Of a stretch of DNA of 64,000 nt, positions 8,941 through 21,564 are shown one piece after another; the stretch's first letter is position 1; each line of letters begins with the position of its first letter. The stretch spans positions 7,938,501-8,002,500 of the forward strand of contig CM072347.1 in the NCBI GenBank assembly GCA_036874045.1, read 5' to 3'. This stretch comes from Cymodocea nodosa. Lineage: Eukaryota > Streptophyta > Magnoliopsida > Alismatales > Cymodoceaceae. Position numbers and translations under genes: made by a program. The notes beneath the pieces were generated by a model. The model was not told the DNA's origin. It did no database searches and saw nothing but the letters and a program-made list of their open reading frames with translations.

Positions 8941-11211
8941 GTTATCAACCCCTCCTAAGTATATCACTTATAGCATTACATATTTTATCTCCTAGATACC
9001 TAATATCATTTCTGATGTCGTTAAGTACTACATCTAAGTCAGGAGGTATTTGGGTTTGATGTTCTGCTTGAACTAAATAACTTTGTTGTTGTTGTATATG
9101 ATCTATACAATCAGGTTGTTGTTGTTGTTGTCGTTAAGGTTTATGCATGAGCTAGAATCGTTGCAAATCTTTTACACTAAATGCTCTCATGCCTTTAGTT
9201 TTAGAGGGCCAGTCGGATAAATTCAATTGGCTTGCAATGAGTCTACATACAGCATCACCATAAAATAACTTTAAACTCATATGCTGTAGTTGAGAAGTGA
9301 AAATATCAAACCAATTGATTTGAATTCTATTCAGCAGGCCATAAGTTGCATATAAACAACTTTTGCTGACTTCCAAATTGTGTCCAACTCTCTGAAATAA
9401 ATTTGCATGCAATATATTTGCAATGAACCTTGCCTCTACATTTAGATTTTTCATTAATCTCATTTTAGAATATACATCTGGAATTTTTGATAAAGACTGA
9501 ATGTTCCATTCCAGTTGTCTAATCATGTCAAATCTGTTTGTAACAACAACGCCTTCATTCTTTAATCCCAAAACTTCAAAAATTAACTTAGAAGACAATG
9601 TGAACTCCTGTTGATTTATTTGAGTTTTCAGTATATTGTCATTCTTGACCAGATTGCTATAAAAAGCTGCAATAAACTCTTTGTATTGCTTCCATTTCGT
9701 TCCAATTGGCAAGAATTGAATGAGGCCTTGAAACTCAAATAGATCTCTTATTTCCATCAAATTTCTGAATTTTATTGGACGAGCATGCAGAATCTGACAT
9801 GTAATCAAATTATTGTATTTCTGCAATGCTTCTTCAGATCTAAAATGAATTGAATTACCTTGAATTTGTAATACTGTACACAAAGAAGGTGATACCTGAA
9901 GTCGTGATTCAGAGTTTATTTCATCTTTAGGAATCTCTTCTGCAAAATGAATGTCATTTTGTTCCTCTGTCAAAATATTATCTTGAAGCTGCTCAAGTAA
10001 GCTTGATTCTTCAACTTCAATAGTGTAAGGAACATTTTCAATATGCTCAATATTCATCTGTTCAGTCTCTATAGAATCTTCAGAGTTCAATTTTTCCATA
10101 AATTCTACAACTGGTGTATCTGTCTGTAATTGTTCATTTTGTTCAACAGATATTTCCATTAATACATGTTGTGAATTCTCAGACTCTGCTTCTATAGATT
10201 CTAAAGAAGGCTAGTTAACTTTTAGCTCTTCTGGAGTCTTAACATTTTCAATATCTACTACTCTAGACACTTCAACCTGTGAACTAGTTACTGCCTCAAC
10301 ATTTTCAAATATATCTACAATAACTTGTTCAATGTCAGGTGCCTGATGCTCTGATTTTTCAATTTCTGCATCATCAGGACTTGTACTAATAGAAAAACTT
10401 GAGCTCATATTTGACTTGTATTTCTTCTCAAGCTTTCTAGTAAGGGAAAATAAAGTCTCATTATCTTCATTAGTTTCAGTATGTTTGGAACTGATGAGTT
10501 TATCAGATGCACAATAAGGTACAATGTCTAGACATACATTGTCTTTTGGAAATAAATTTTCATTTGATTTTCCTTTTTCAATAGACTTTGTTTCCTTAGA
10601 CATAATTTTTTTGATTTTCCTTCTACTATAACATTTCTGTTTCTCCTCTTTAAGTATTGCTGTTTTCTTTTCAAATTGCTCCATAAAAGTTTTCTGCTTT
10701 AGTTCTTCAAAGGCACTTTCTATTGCTATAGCCTTTCGAAGACTTTCAACTTTTCTTTTATCAACAGCAATATTTGATTCTAATTGTTTTGAATATAAAG
10801 GGGTAGGGATAGCTGATTCATGCTCTTCCTCAAATGGTTGTAGTCTTGTACCGTTTATTGGTATTTGAGGAGTTCTAGTTGAAGAACCTACACCTTTTTC
10901 CAAATATTTTGCATACTATTCCAAAAATGCAATCTCAACACATTTCATTCGGTATTCTCTATCATATTTACTTCAAATTCTCATGTAGGTAATATTTGCA
11001 TTAGTATGTTGAAGTTCTTGTCTAACTTCATCTAGTATTTCTTCAGAAAAGAAGTAATCTCTATAAATTTCTGCTAACCTCTTGTACACTCAAAATATTT
11101 TCTTGAACCAAGTGCATGGAACTTCATCATTTTCTATTTCTTTTCCTTTTGCATCTCTTCTACTTTTTCCTTTTCCTCTGCCACGACCTTTGTAGAAGTT
11201 GGAGACCATCG
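8941..11211 (-). pseudogene. E2 accessory ORF
   Basis: The inverted copy of the E1 accessory ORF. It has the same basic start (11060-11211), acidic middle (10211-10903) and folded C-terminal domain (9152-10159, with RPIKFRNLMEIRDLFEFQGL and AAFYSNLVKN). By eye protein similarity to E1 is very high, so both descend from the same recent family. It is a fossil with a few breaks. Confidence 0.75.
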
Positions 11212-11604
11212 TCGCAAGTTGTAACAGCAACAAGCGGGAAATAGTTTCTTGACAAAGTTTACAAATAACCTAAGTGCCCGTGTAATAAGTGCTTAAATAG
11301 GGTTTTAGGCGAATAACTCAATGTGAAGAGAAGTCGGGTTTAGATATTAAATAAATATTGAATAAAGTTTATTCAATCAAGGTACCCGAAATATTCAAGT
11401 ATAACTCGTTGAGTTAACTAACCTAACGATTAAAACGCTGTCTAGAGGCATTTTAACACGTTACCTTATCTAACATAACGTCTAGTTAGTACACTTAAAA
11501 CAATTTTTGGATGCTTCCAACTGAAACGTTCCGAACACATCACAATAGCTATACCTTATTATTTTCTTGAGAACATTGTGAACTATTCTAATATTCCTAT
11601 CCTT
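11212..11604 (-). promoter_or_regulatory. E2 accessory-ORF leader, palindromes and TATA-like box
   Basis: Equivalent to 1341-1683. It keeps GAATAACTCAATGTGAAG, TATAACTCGTTGAGTTAACT (about 11399-11418) and a TATTTAAG-like box near 11292-11299. Similarity to E1 runs to about 11586 and weakens up to 11604, where the gypsy1 LTR begins. Confidence 0.5.
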
Positions 11605-14220
11605 TGTAAGGAAATTTATTGTATTTAGAATTAAAGCACGAAAATCCCAAATTTTACATTTATAAACCGCAAGCACATGGTACCTATTATATTAAGCATA
11701 TGCAAGAGCAGGTCGATCCACAAGAAGCTTGTCTTAAACGAATTCAAGGAAATAAACGCTTAGCAAAATATTCACATCACTAAAACCATGATAAAAACTT
11801 TAATTACATATTAATAGGTAAGAATTATATAAATATGATAAAGAGTTCAAGTATCGTCATAAATCCAATAAGCTCCCAAGGTTAAACCTTAGGAAACTCA
11901 AGAAAATTAATGAGTTTCATCTCTGAAATTACAGAAATTAAGCCCAACTTCTAACTCTCCTTACATCCAACCTAGACATTGAAAAATCCATAGAAAATAT
12001 TGATTGGAAAGATCCTCGAGTTATCTTCGAAATGGCAGTAATTTCATAGACTAAATCATTATAAAAGTCTAGAAGTATTGGTTTTACTGACAGGGCGCAG
12101 AACCGTTCTGTAAACTTTCCAGAAACGCACCTTTGGTAAAAAAATCATAACTCGGTCAAAACTCCATGAAATCTGGCGAAATTAGAGGGCTTTGAGCAAA
12201 GACTCGTACTACTAATATTGAAAATTGATAGAACATCTTTCCATAAAGTTTTCAGTGTAGGAAACACTCAGGCGTCGAGCACTGAAACTGGCAGCCGAAT
12301 AGGAATTCAAAACTGCTGCGACCTCTGATAGAAAAAATCAAAAACCAACGAAATACATTCTAAAAAAATACAAACTTTACATGAATATAATCTACACGAA
12401 ATTTCTTACAAAATAGAATCATGAAACACTAAAAAACTCTACCAAAAGAGTATTTTATGAAAGGAGAAATGTAGGGCAGGATTCTGTTTGGCTAGAATCC
12501 GAAACTACAAAAATCCACTCCCTTCCTAACTTGTTCTCCAAAATCACAGAAAATATCTCTACTTATAATAACGATTTCTCCCAACATAGGAATTGAAAAT
12601 CATGTAAAAATATGCACTGTAAAGGGTTTCAAGTTATCTAAAAGGACACGGTGATTTTACAGTCTAAATCATCTTCAATTGAAAATAATATTAAGCCCTA
12701 TTAAGGTGCGCAAAATGATCTTGAAATAATGCAAAACGCGCACTCACAGTAAAAACTCGAGAACTTTATCAATTCTTCATAAACATCTATGAAATCACTG
12801 CTGAACGAAAGTAGACTTATCAATATAATAACACCAATTTACAGATCTTAAAAAAATACTGAACAGAGGGAGAAATCGCATCAGACATTTCCACAAAACT
12901 ACTGATCGAAAATGTGATTTCGGACTGAGAATACACTCTTTGTATAAAATAGAAAAATCAAACCAAAAATGCTAGAAAAATTAAAAAAAGTATACAGAAA
13001 GAATCATCTTTTATTTCTCTACAAGAACAGATTAAGAATCGATGAAAAAAATTGAGAAAAACTCAATTTACAAAGAAAACAACACAAGGAAAGTTCTATC
13101 TTTACAGTAAACGAACACCTTGACTACATGTATTCACATATCTACACGAAAATCATTCATTTTCAGAGGCAAGTTTCATTAAACGAACTAAGAGTTTTAC
13201 AACATAAAAATGAAGATTATACTACTAAAAATAAACCTAAACATGCAAAGACATATGCAATACACAAATAACATCAAACACAATGATAAGACACAACATA
13301 TGCAAACATAATGTTAGTTTTTGGTTAACCCACTCCAAGTTATACCTTTAAATCTCCAACACCTTGAAGTAAGCTCCTGAAGTTGGCCTCCCTCACATCC
13401 TCAAGACTCCAACATGGCCTGTCACACCACGTTTTCCTCTTGAAATACTAAGGAGCTTCAAGATTTCACCAAAGGATGAAGGCAACAAACTTCCTTCTCA
13501 TGGACGTCCACCAACCATGCCCTAGTTGGCTCCTTCCTTGCTTTCTCCACTCATATCACCTCCAAACCGGATGAAGAGGCCTCTCCACAAGAGGTTCCTA
13601 CTATCCTCCACGCAAGAAAGTTGTACACCGAAGAAGAAGGGGAGTTGCACCCAACAAAATCACCTTCTACGCATCCACGTCTTTCCTTGGAGCTTCCACG
13701 AACATGCCTCCCTTAGGTCCAACTTGCTCTCTCCACACACCACCGAAATCAGCAACACCGGAGAGGAAGTGACTTGCTTCCAAGGAGCTTTGGCCGCCGG
13801 TAATCCAAGGAGAAGAAGGAGCCACGTTTTTGCTTGGAGAGGAGAAGACAAAACCTAGTTTTGGGTTGTCCTTCCCTTTAAATAGACTTGGTAGTTGATC
13901 TCTTCCTTGGTAGATCCAACGGTTGAGATTCATCCATCTTATTTCCTTTAGATAACCTTTAAAACTTAAGCAAACAAATTAAAGTATAACAAGAAGAAAA
14001 CATCTAAGTAAATAATCACTATTCATTCTCATGATCATTAAGTCAATAATCAACAAAAGGGCTAAGTTGTGCAAATTTAAGTCATTAAATCCCATAATCA
14101 TGCATAAACATGTAAATGCCTATGTGATGATATTTCAATTATAATCATGCATTATTTAACATTTAAGTCATAAGAAGCACAAATAATATCACATAAAAAT
14201 GCACAATTTTACTCCTTACA
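11605..14220 (-). repeat. gypsy1 3' LTR
   Basis: A 2.6-kb LTR bounded by the inverted ends TGTAAGGA (11605) and TCCTTACA (14220) and directly followed by the purine tract of the element. A TATTTAAA-like box lies at 13877-13884 (minus). The GC-richer part at 13360-13860 is where the transcript leader would be. Frames of 60-110 residues there have no recognisable domain and are not called as genes. Confidence 0.78.
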
Positions 14221-16188
14221 AATACCCCCACACTTAAGTCTTGCTAGTCCCTAGCAAGTATTCAAGTATATAAACTAGGAAATGATTAGAATGACAATTA
14301 CTAGAAGCTTTTATTCAAATACAAAACAAAACCAAAGGGAAATCCTAACTAGCGCTCCTTTTCGTAGGCGTAACGACTACATTTAGCATATGTAGTAAGT
14401 CGTTAAATCCCTAGGCTACCCTAGTGGCAGAGTTTTGTCCCCAGAGGGTTTTCAATAGATACACCCACAAAGTCCAAATCAAAATAAAAAGAAAACACAA
14501 CTAAAAACAATCAAAAGACAAGTAAATAAGATACACAACAAAACAAAGACAAAGATCAGACTCGAATGAGAAATTATTAAGCTCAATGGTGCTATTAAGG
14601 TCAATAGGCATAATGGTGGCTCAGTAGAAAAGAAACATCACTAGTTCTTTAGATTCCAATAAGCCCATATTAGAGTGTAAGAAGAGTCACTTTATCAAAA
14701 GGACCATCTGCCTTGATACAATAAGAATCTCACCCTCACTACACATAAGAACATATAATGCACATGACTATGAATATGTAGTAATAACCAAATAATAGGT
14801 AGTGACTACAACTCCCTCTCTTCTGTTGAGAAATGTTGGAAAATGTCTAGTACAAGTTACAAAGGTACCAACTACATAGCATGCCAAACACCCATATGCA
14901 TAAAAGAAGGGAAAGTTAAATATTGAAGAAAGTTAGCTACTTTCTTTCTTCCCATATGATCTTTAAGCTCCCTTTTCAACGTTACTTGCTTCTTCTTTCT
15001 TTCTTTCTTTCTTTTTTTCATTTTTGTTTTTTTTGTTTTTTTCTTTTCATGACCTTGATTCCCAACAAAACTTGCTTAGCATGCTAATGATAACCTTGGT
15101 GTTTTTCTTAAGCATATCCTTCAAAATCTCATAAAAGTTTGGGAGGATCCTAAAAAAATCTTACCTTAAGGTTACATAATATGCAAACCTCTTTGTGGTA
15201 GCACTCAACTTGGGATCACTCAAATAAGTGCATCAAACAAGGCATTAATCCTAGTGATAAAGAAGACTTCACTCAAGGCACAACTAACATGAGATTCATC
15301 TTTCTCTAAAGAACATAACAATAGGTCCACACTTTAGGTTCTAGAGTCCACTCAAAAAGTAATGGGGCTCAACCCATAAATCCTAATAGCATTTCTTGAG
15401 TTTCAAAATCTCATCACTTGGGTCTAATCAAAACACAATGTAAGAACAATAACAACAAAAATAACAAGAAAAACACATGAAAATTCACTAACATCACAAA
15501 AAATATATGAAAACACAATAAAAATAATGAGAATAATCTACATGCCACCCCCCCACACTTAAATGATGCATTGTCCTCAATGAATCTATTATGACACTTA
15601 AGTATGGAAATGTTATGCATGTAGATGATCTATTATTACACTGAACAAATAAGAAGTAAAAGGCAAGGTAAGCAAACAGGTGTCTCTTCAAGATGTGCAA
15701 ATATAAGCATAAAGCATATAAAGTTTCATTCCTAAAGACATGCAATGGAGATTGCGTAGTATATCCATAGAAAAATGTATACTATAAAATTCATGCAAAT
15801 GCAATAGAGAGTAGAGAGATGTAGCATTGCGTACCTTGCTCTTGGACACACAAAGGAAACTACAAAACTAACAAACAAATCAAAATTAAAGAAAATAGAA
15901 TACAAAGCATATGAAATAAAGACATATAAAGTAGAAATTTTTATTTTATTTTTTTATTTTTTATTTTTACACTACCACTTGTGAGAATAAAATCAAGAAG
16001 TACTCCCCCCCCCCCATGATTGGTTCTAGGGTTGGGCACAGGCTGACTAGGCAATGATTGCCTATCCGTGGATGGTGTAGAGGTGGGTAACAACTGTGCA
16101 AGTTGGGATTCTATATGTTGAATTGCAAGTGAATGCTCAGTTAGAACAGGTGTTTATCTTTAGCATCGTTTGGATGCCTTTTTCCATT
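14221..16188 (-). other. gypsy1 noncoding 3' region with two hairpin/purine-tract modules
   Basis: About 2 kb with no gene. Read on the minus strand, module 1 at 15582-15546 is CATTG-AGGA-CAATG followed by AAGTGTGGGGGGG. Module 2 at 14257-14224 is TTGCTAG-GGA-CTAGCAA followed by ACTTAAGTGTGGGGG and then the LTR. The modules lie 1.32 kb apart. A TTTC run (about 14995-15018) and a C-run (16003-16014) are simple repeats. Confidence 0.75.
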
Positions 16189-17406
16189 TCAATTAATCTC
16201 TTCTCCAAATCCATAATAGAAGGCTGGGGAGGGGCTGGCAAAGCTGGTAAAGCTTGGGTAGGGGCGTGCCAGGTGGCTAGATTGTGATGTTCCAACTCCT
16301 AATCCAATTGATGGCCCACCACCCCTATGATTATCTTGTGTCTTCCAAGAGAAGTTTGGGTGGTTTCTCCAATTTGGGTTGTAATATTGAGAGTTATAAC
16401 CTCCTCGAAAATTTTGCATAGCACAGACTGGCTCAGTTTGCCCATAAATCACAAGACATTGATCAATACTATGATTATCAAGGCCACACCCCTCACAATG
16501 AATCTCAGAAATGTTGACAATGGGATCCTTCTTCTTATGAAGATTTAGAACTTCTTGCATTTGTTCCTCTAGCTTAGTCATTTTAGAACTCATTCGAGCT
16601 TCTAAGGCTGTTAGGGGCTCCACAACATGAACCCCTCTACTCAATGCAGCACCTATACTCCTATCTCCTAATGATGTAGGAGATGGTTCTTCCCATTGGA
16701 TAGTTTGTTCCGCTAAATGCTCATATGCCTCCCAAGCTTCGTCTTCATTAAATTGCAGAAACTTCCCAGAGTACATGGATTCCAATAACTATTTCAAAGA
16801 AGCATTCAATCCTTCATATAAAATAGTACATTTCTTTGCTTTTTCGATGCCATGATTAGGACATCTTGCTAATAAGGTTCTAAAACGCTCAAAGAATCTC
16901 CAAAAGGTCTCATCAGTTTTCTATTTAAAACTAAGTATGGAATTCTTTAATTGAATAGTGTAGTGGATGGGGTTATACTTTTTGAGAAAAGCCACACAGA
17001 ATTCTGCCCAAGAGTTTATAGAAGATGGTGCAAGACTATTCATCCAACACTTGGCATCATCTTTAAGTGCAAATAGTATGAATCTTAATCGTGCAGCATC
17101 CATGGGTACGTCAGGGATGTGCACTAGTCTACAAACTTCATTGAATTCTTGCAAAAACAAATAAACGTCCTCATTTTCTCGGCCTAAGAATCTTGGCAAT
17201 TGACTTATATAATTGGAGTGTAACTCAAATTTCTGACCTTCAATATGAGGTAGAACTAAGCAAGATGATTGGTCAACTTGGGGTGGATAATAAATATCTG
17301 CTAAAGGCCTAAGTCCCCTTTGGTTGGCCATTTCTACAATTGGTGGGTCTAAGTCCTCTACCCTAACTAGTCTATTTGCCCTTGTCTGTCTCCAATGACT
17401 ATCCAA
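16189..17406 (-). pseudogene. gypsy1 gag
   Basis: The capsid part is at 16921-17406 (SWAEFCVAFLKKY is the retrotransposon gag signature). The C-terminal part is at 16189-16785, with a CCHC knuckle (CEGCGLDNHSIDQC) and the YNPNWRNHPNFSW motif that many plant gypsy gags share. The natural start is the Met at 17406. It lies 275 bp after the integrase end, in the same orientation and with no LTR between. It is a fossil with at least one break. Confidence 0.85.
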
Positions 17407-17680
17407 TGTAACAAATAACTAAAGTAATATGAAGTGCAACAAAAGTGTAAATAGGAAAAGCATACCAATTATATGTTGTCTTCAAGTCCTGCTAAGAAAA
17501 ACACATTAGAATGGGTAGTGCTCTATTGAATAGTTTCAAAGAAAAGAATTACTGATATAACAAGAATGGTAGAAGTTACAACATAAACAATTAATATAAG
17601 ATAAAAACTAAACAACTCAATAAGTATAAACTAACAAGGCAAAAATAAGTATGTAAATAAATAAATATATTAACACTACC
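17407..17680 (-). other. linker between integrase and gag of gypsy1
   Basis: A 274-bp AT-rich stretch with no LTR end, primer site or reading frame that I can recognise. Confidence 0.6.
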
Positions 17681-20600
17681 CTAACCATAGATGGGTTCCA
17701 ACAAATCTCGCTCTATAGAAGGTCGTCCCATCTTCTGGTTCAGAAACAGCTTTAGGCGGTGGCCATTGACTTTAAATTCATCCTTTGTTTTTGGGTTTTC
17801 TATATCCACCACTCCATGAGGGTACATCTTCTTCACAATATAGGGGCCACTCCATCTTGATCTAAATTTCCTAGGGAAAATGTGGAGTCTAGAGTTATAA
17901 AGTAGCACTTGCTGGCCCAGCTGAAATTCCTTCCTCAAAATCTTCTTATCATGGAATATTTTGGCCTTTTCTTTAGCTATTCTAGAATTCTCATAAGCCT
18001 CGTTCCTTAATTCTTCTAATTCCATGATCTGTAGGTTTCTTGCTTGTTTAATTGCATGCTCATCCAAGTTGAGTTTCTTAATTGCCCACATAGCTTTATG
18101 TTCTAACTCAACTGGCAAATGGCATGTTTTACCATAAACAGCTCTAAATGGCAACATTCCCAAGACACTCTTGTAGGCAGTTCTATATGCCCATAAAGCT
18201 TCGTCTAATTTTTCCGCCCAATCCTTCTTATTTGGTCCTATTATTTTCTCGAGAATTTGCTTATTTGCATTCTCCACTTGACCATTAGTCTAAGGGTGAT
18301 ACGGGGTTGCCATTTTATGCGTTATTCCATATTTCTTCATTAGAGCCTCAAAACTCTTACTATTGAAATGAGTTCCCTGATCATTGATTATTGCTCGTGG
18401 AGTGCCGAAGCGAGAGAAAATGTGAAACCTAATAAAATTAATCACTACTTTAGTATCACAAGATTTAGTGGGGATGGCCTCTATCCACCTAGATACATAA
18501 TCAATAGCCAATAAGATATACAAATAGCCTCTAGAATACGGAAAAGGACCCATAAAGTCTATTCCCCACAAATCAAAAATCTCAACTTCAATTACTAGCG
18601 TGAGTGGCATCATATATTTCCTTCCTATCTTGCCCACTCTTTGACATGATTCACAAGTTTTGCAGTGATTAAAGGCATCCTTAAAAATTGTTGGCCAAAA
18701 GAAGCCGCATTGAAGGACCTTGGCTACTGTTTTCCCTGAGCTCAAATGACCTCCTCCAGGTTGGTCATGGCAAAAATTTAGCACACTTGCAATCTCCGAG
18801 TCAGGTATACATCTCCGTACTATTAGATCCAGACAGTTTTTAAACAAATATGGGTCATCCCAATAAAAATCTCTAACTCGAAATAAAAATTTCTTTTTCT
18901 CCCTAGATGACCAATGAGGGGGTATTAACCCAATAGCTAAATAGTTGACTATATCTGCATACCAAGGGCTAGGGTTAATGGCAAATACTTGTTCATCAGG
19001 GAAAGAATCATTGATATGTGGGCCTACAGGTGGTGAAGTAAGGCGGGACAAATGATCAGCGACCACATTTTCACATCCCTTTTTATCCTTAATTTCAATG
19101 TCAAACTCTTGTAGTAATAAAATCCACCTAATTAACCTAGACTTGGCATCCTTCTTTGCTAACAAATATTTAATAGCAGAATGGTCAGTGCAAATTACAA
19201 TATGAGACCCAATAAGGTAAGATCTAAACTTTTCTAAAGTAAAAACCACAGCCAGGAACTCCTTCTCAGTAATAGTGTAATTCAATTGAGCATCGGTCAA
19301 TGTCTTGCTAGCATAATATATTACCCGTGGTAAATTATCTAGTCTTTGTCCAAGTACAGCTCCTAATGCATAATCTAAAGCATCAATCATAAGTTCAAAT
19401 GGTTCATTCCAATCTGGGGAATGCACTATAGGTGCTGTCGTTAAATCTCTCTTCAATTGCTTGAAGGCATCATGACAAAGTTCAAAAAACTCAAAAGGGT
19501 GATCCTTCACAAGCAATGAAGTCAATGGATAGGCAATTTTACTAAAGTCCTTAATAAATCTACGGTAAAATCCAGCATGACCGAGAAAAGCTCTAATATC
19601 TCTCATAGACTTTGGAGTTGGAAGATTAGCAATCAAATCAACTTTTGCTTTGTCTACTTCCAAGCCCCTCTTTGATACAATATGACCAAGTACAACACCT
19701 TGTTGTACCATGAAATGACATTTTTCCCAATTTAGTACAAGGTCATATTCTATACACCGTTGAAGTACCAACTCTAAGTGATGTAGACATTCCTTAAAAG
19801 AGGACCCTGATATGGAAAGATCATCTATAAATATGTCTAAGAATCTTCCAATCATATCAGAAAAAATACCTGTCATGTACCTTTGAAAGGTTGCAGGTGC
19901 ATTGCATAGCTCAAATGATATTTGTCGAAAAGCAAAAGTTCCAAAGGGACAAGTAAATGTCGTTTTATCTTGGTCCTTTAGTGCAATAGGGATCTGATTG
20001 TAGCCTGAATAACCATCTAAAAAATAATAAAACTCTTGCCCTACTAATTTCTCTAACATCTGATCTATAAAGGGCAAGGGGAAGTGATCTTTCCAAGTGG
20101 CTACATTCAATTTCCTATAATCGATGCAAACTCTCCACCCTGTCTGCACTCACGTTGGTACTAGTTCATTATGGCTGTTCTCTACTACAGTTATTCCAAA
20201 TTTCTTTGAGACCACTTGGACTGGTGAAACCCAAATACTATCTGAAATAGCAAAAATAATTCCATGATCTAGCCACTTTTGAAGTTCTTTCCTTACTACA
20301 CTCATATTGGGCTTAAGTCTTCTTTGTGGATCTCTAGAAGGTCGAATCTCCTCATTTACTCGGATCCTATGTTGGCATATAGCAGGACTCACCCCCTTAA
20401 TATCTGCTATTGTCCAACCAATAGCTTCCTTATTTCTTCTTAGAACCTCAAGTAATTCCTCTTCTTGCTCTAATGCTAGAGTAAAAGCAATGATCATAGG
20501 AAGAGTTTCACCTTCCCCTAAGTAAACATACTTAAGCTCTTGGCGTAAAGGTTTAAGTTCTAACTCTAGAGGTTCCACAATTGATGGTTTCTTAATTGGT

Positions 20601-21286
20601 CGAGGTTCAAATAAAGTATAATCCAATGGTGCTACATAGTTCACTACATTGATTTTTGCTTCATTACTATCTTCCAATGATTCATCTATGTCAACAACAT
20701 CATATATCTCTTGCACATTTACACACTCTTCTTCACATTCAACATCAATTTCCTCAAAAACATTTACAAGTTTAACTTCATAATTCTCATCTAGGTGCTC
20801 CTCATTTTGATTATTTCGTTCAAAAATATTCAACTCCACCCTTAAATCTCCATAAGAGATTTGCATGGACCCATTCCTACAACCAATATAAGCATTGGTT
20901 GTTGCCAAGAAAGGTCGCCCCAAAATTAATGAAGTATTTCTCTTAGTGGGCTGGCCGACAGGATGACTCTCTAGTACTAGAAAATCAATTGGGTAAATAA
21001 AGTCTTGAACTTTAATTAAGATATTTTCTATTACACCTAAAGGGGTTCTAACCGAATGATCCGCTAATTAGATAACCATCCTAGTAGGTTTAATTTCTTT
21101 AAGTCCTAAATCCATGTAGACACTAGAAGACATAACATTGATGGCTGCCCCTAAGTCTATTAAGGCTTTATCAAAACAAGTGTTCCCCATGACACAAGAT
21201 ATAGTAGGGGTTCTAAGGTCACCATATTTCTTTGGGGTATAATCAAAGAAATGAGAACTACAAATTTCTGTTAGAAAAACTTTCCT
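17681..21286 (-). pseudogene. gypsy1 pol: protease-RT-RNase H-integrase
   Basis: Read on the minus strand from 21286. Aspartic protease: [36 protein letters not shown] and the FIDDLS active site. RNase [20 protein letters not shown] and [11 protein letters not shown], ending ADHLSRL. Integrase: HHCC finger ending [10 protein letters not shown] and a DDE core with [10 protein letters not shown] and [10 protein letters not shown]-terminal domain with [15 protein letters not shown] and [10 protein letters not shown] follows, without a chromodomain. The domain order inside pol is the usual gypsy order. The protease starts right at the truncation, so the upstream part is lost. A fossil with a few breaks but long open stretches. 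Confidence 0.9.
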
Positions 21287-21564
21287 TTGCACTGTTCATG
21301 ATATAGAAGATATAACTTTAAAACATATCATGCTTTTCAATAAAAACATACGTTAACTTAACGTTTAGTTAAATGAGATATTAATGCAACGAAACGACTA
21401 GTTATTAACTTAGCATAATTTTAGATCCAATATAGACAAGTATTTATGTCAGTAAGATTTTTCTATATTAATTGATGATTTTCATTTCTTTTCACAAGCA
21501 ATAGTAATTGAGCAAATATGATTATTTTCATTTAGCACACATCATCAAAACAAAATACTCAACA
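21287..21564 (-). repeat. LTR-A fragment, outer part of E2 5' LTR
   Basis: It matches the first ~280 bp of LTR-A (same as about 8168-8445), from GCACTGTTCATGATA to the edge ACTCAACA, and is followed by GGATC, the E2 target repeat. The rest of this LTR is absent at the gypsy1 junction. Confidence 0.85.

Larger units (their letters stand above)
11605..21286 (-). mobile_element. gypsy1: Ty3/gypsy (Athila/Tat-type), 5'-truncated
   Basis: A minus-strand element whose 3' LTR is 11605-14220 (ends TGTAAGGA...TCCTTACA). Going upstream there are two hairpin-plus-purine modules (14224-14257 and 15546-15582), gag (16189-17406), a 275-bp linker, then integrase, RNase H, RT and protease (17681-21286). The integrase C-terminus lacks a chromodomain and RNase H ends ADHLSRL, as in the Athila/Tat branch. 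The 5' LTR is missing. Gag lies downstream of pol, which is unusual (see findings). It is a fossil with several breaks. Confidence 0.82.
6860..21564 (-). mobile_element. E2: copia family A element with nested gypsy1, target repeat GGATC
   Basis: A minus-strand family A copia. Its 3' LTR is 6860-8445, purine tracts and noncoding DNA follow, then the accessory ORF region (8941-11211), its leader (11212-11604), the inserted gypsy1 (11605-21286) and the outer 5' LTR fragment (21287-21564). GGATC flanks both outer edges (6855-6859 and 21565-21569), which defines one insertion. Gag, pol and most of the 5' LTR are absent. The simplest reading is a large deletion that took them together with the 5' end of gypsy1. 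It is a broken fossil. Confidence 0.82.

Noticed and set aside
13526-13933. Overlapping frames of 63-110 residues on both strands in the GC-richer part of the gypsy1 LTR
   Set aside because: They lie inside the LTR transcribed region, overlap on opposite strands and show no domain; base composition explains them.
14995-15020. TTTC tandem run as a satellite
   Set aside because: Only a short microsatellite within gypsy1 noncoding DNA.
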